Part shown: piece by piece, positions 63,609 through 64,000 of the stretch | Layout of the letters: every line of letters begins with the position of its first letter | Numbering within the stretch: the stretch's first letter is position 1 | Assembly (NCBI RefSeq): GCF_002001175.1 | Contig: NZ_MUNT01000016.1 | Coordinates: 1-64,000, forward strand | Reading direction: 5' to 3' | DNA length: 64,000 nt | DNA from: Rhodanobacter sp. C03 | GTDB lineage: Bacteria > Pseudomonadota > Gammaproteobacteria > Xanthomonadales > Rhodanobacteraceae | Translations under genes and position numbers: made by a program | The notes under the pieces: generated by a model | The model's database searches: none | The model's input: the letters and a program-made list of their open reading frames with translations, nothing else | What the model was told of the DNA's origin: nothing

Positions 63609-64000
63609 TCAAGCTGGCATGACGGCATCGGTGCGATAGTGAGCCCCGAGACTGTGAGTGCGCGATAGGGCTGCCTCAAGCACCCGTTGTGCGAGGCGAG
63701 CCTGCCAACCTTCATCGGCCCAAGCCAGACATGCCTTCAGCGCGTTCTGCAAGCCAGTTGCCTCACGTTCCGGTCCTGCGGTCTGCCATAGCAACATGCG
63801 CAGAGCTTCCAGCCGCGACTGTGGCAGGCTCGCGGCACGCCCAACCCAGCGATATGGACCGCTGCTTGCTGCTCGCAAATCCATGGTGGCCAACATCAAA
63901 CCCAGGCGTTGACCACACAGCACGCCTTCGAGCAGCGAGTTGCTGGCCAGTCGGTTAGCGCCATGCACGCCGCTGCAGGCTACCTCACCGACGGCATACA
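63609..64000 (-). CDS. nadB: L-aspartate oxidase, C-terminal part (runs off the window)
   Basis: The frame is open to the window edge. It begins YAVGEVACSGVHGANRLAS, the C-terminal flavin-domain signature of NadB, followed by the helical C-terminal domain. NadB oxidises aspartate to iminoaspartate for NAD synthesis and can use fumarate anaerobically. The start codon lies beyond 64000. Confidence 0.92.
   Translation of the reverse strand, partial: YAVGEVACSGVHGANRLASNSLLEGVLCGQRLGLMLATMDLRAASSGPYRWVGRAASLPQSRLEALRMLLWQTAGPEREATGLQNALKACLAWADEGWQARLAQRVLEAALSRTHSLGAHYRTDAVMPA

Noticed and set aside
1-64000. CRISPR arrays, tRNA or rRNA genes, insertion sequences
   Set aside because: No regularly spaced repeats, no cloverleaf or rRNA sequence, and no transposase frame were seen on reading through the window.

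Overview
The window looks like a chromosomal segment of a facultatively anaerobic, denitrifying gammaproteobacterium. GC-rich DNA, the fabA-fabB pair, the ubiU-ubiV pair, a Tat-exported clade I type NosZ and many low-oxygen genes suggest Xanthomonadales, possibly Rhodanobacteraceae. That placement is inference from gene content; no rRNA or tRNA gene was seen.

Layout. (1) 1-7.3 kb is an accessory island: a three-gene cluster (small unknown protein, large nuclease-STAND NTPase, GNAT acetyltransferase) that resembles an anti-phage system, then a reverse-strand cargo cluster (RadC-like JAB protein, two unknown proteins, a zinc-ribbon/glycine-zipper protein and a 42-residue membrane peptide). (2) 7.5-38.8 kb is a dense low-oxygen block: an Nramp-type transporter, six universal stress proteins, a CBS protein, an FNR-like regulator without the iron-sulfur cysteines, a two-component system, an ABC exporter with an outer-membrane factor, acetoacetyl-CoA reductase, MaoC-phosphotransacylase plus acetate kinase, a fused cytochrome-porin of Cyc2 type beside a HiPIP, phosphoketolase, a BON protein, an AMP-phosphorylase/PRPP-synthetase/beta-CASP operon and a zinc alcohol dehydrogenase. 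This resembles the low-oxygen-activated loci known from Burkholderia. (3) 39.5-53.3 kb holds a TlpA thioredoxin, an unusual Cys-motif outer-membrane barrel and the nitrous oxide reductase operon (FNR2 reductase, HiPIP, nosX/apbE, nosR, Z, D, F, Y, L), followed by frameshifted tatA- and tatB-like remnants. (4) 53.5-60.8 kb holds a PLP decarboxylase, a Cds1-like PLP enzyme, a UbiD-type decarboxylase and the oxygen-independent ubiquinone genes ubiU and ubiV. (5) The right end is housekeeping: TrhA/hemolysin III, fabB, fabA and the start-truncated nadB.

The thread joining regions 2-4 is regulatory. I find 16 exact TTGA-N6-TCAA boxes (the FNR/Anr/Dnr half-site pair) in intergenic DNA between 9.48 and 58.9 kb, plus two one-mismatch copies. 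Many have a plausible -10 hexamer 21-22 bp downstream, as expected for class II FNR promoters. Together the genes describe anoxic energy conservation: N2O respiration with HiPIPs as possible electron carriers, a possible outer-membrane electron conduit, acetyl-phosphate/acetate fermentation, ubiquinone made without O2, and persistence through universal stress proteins.
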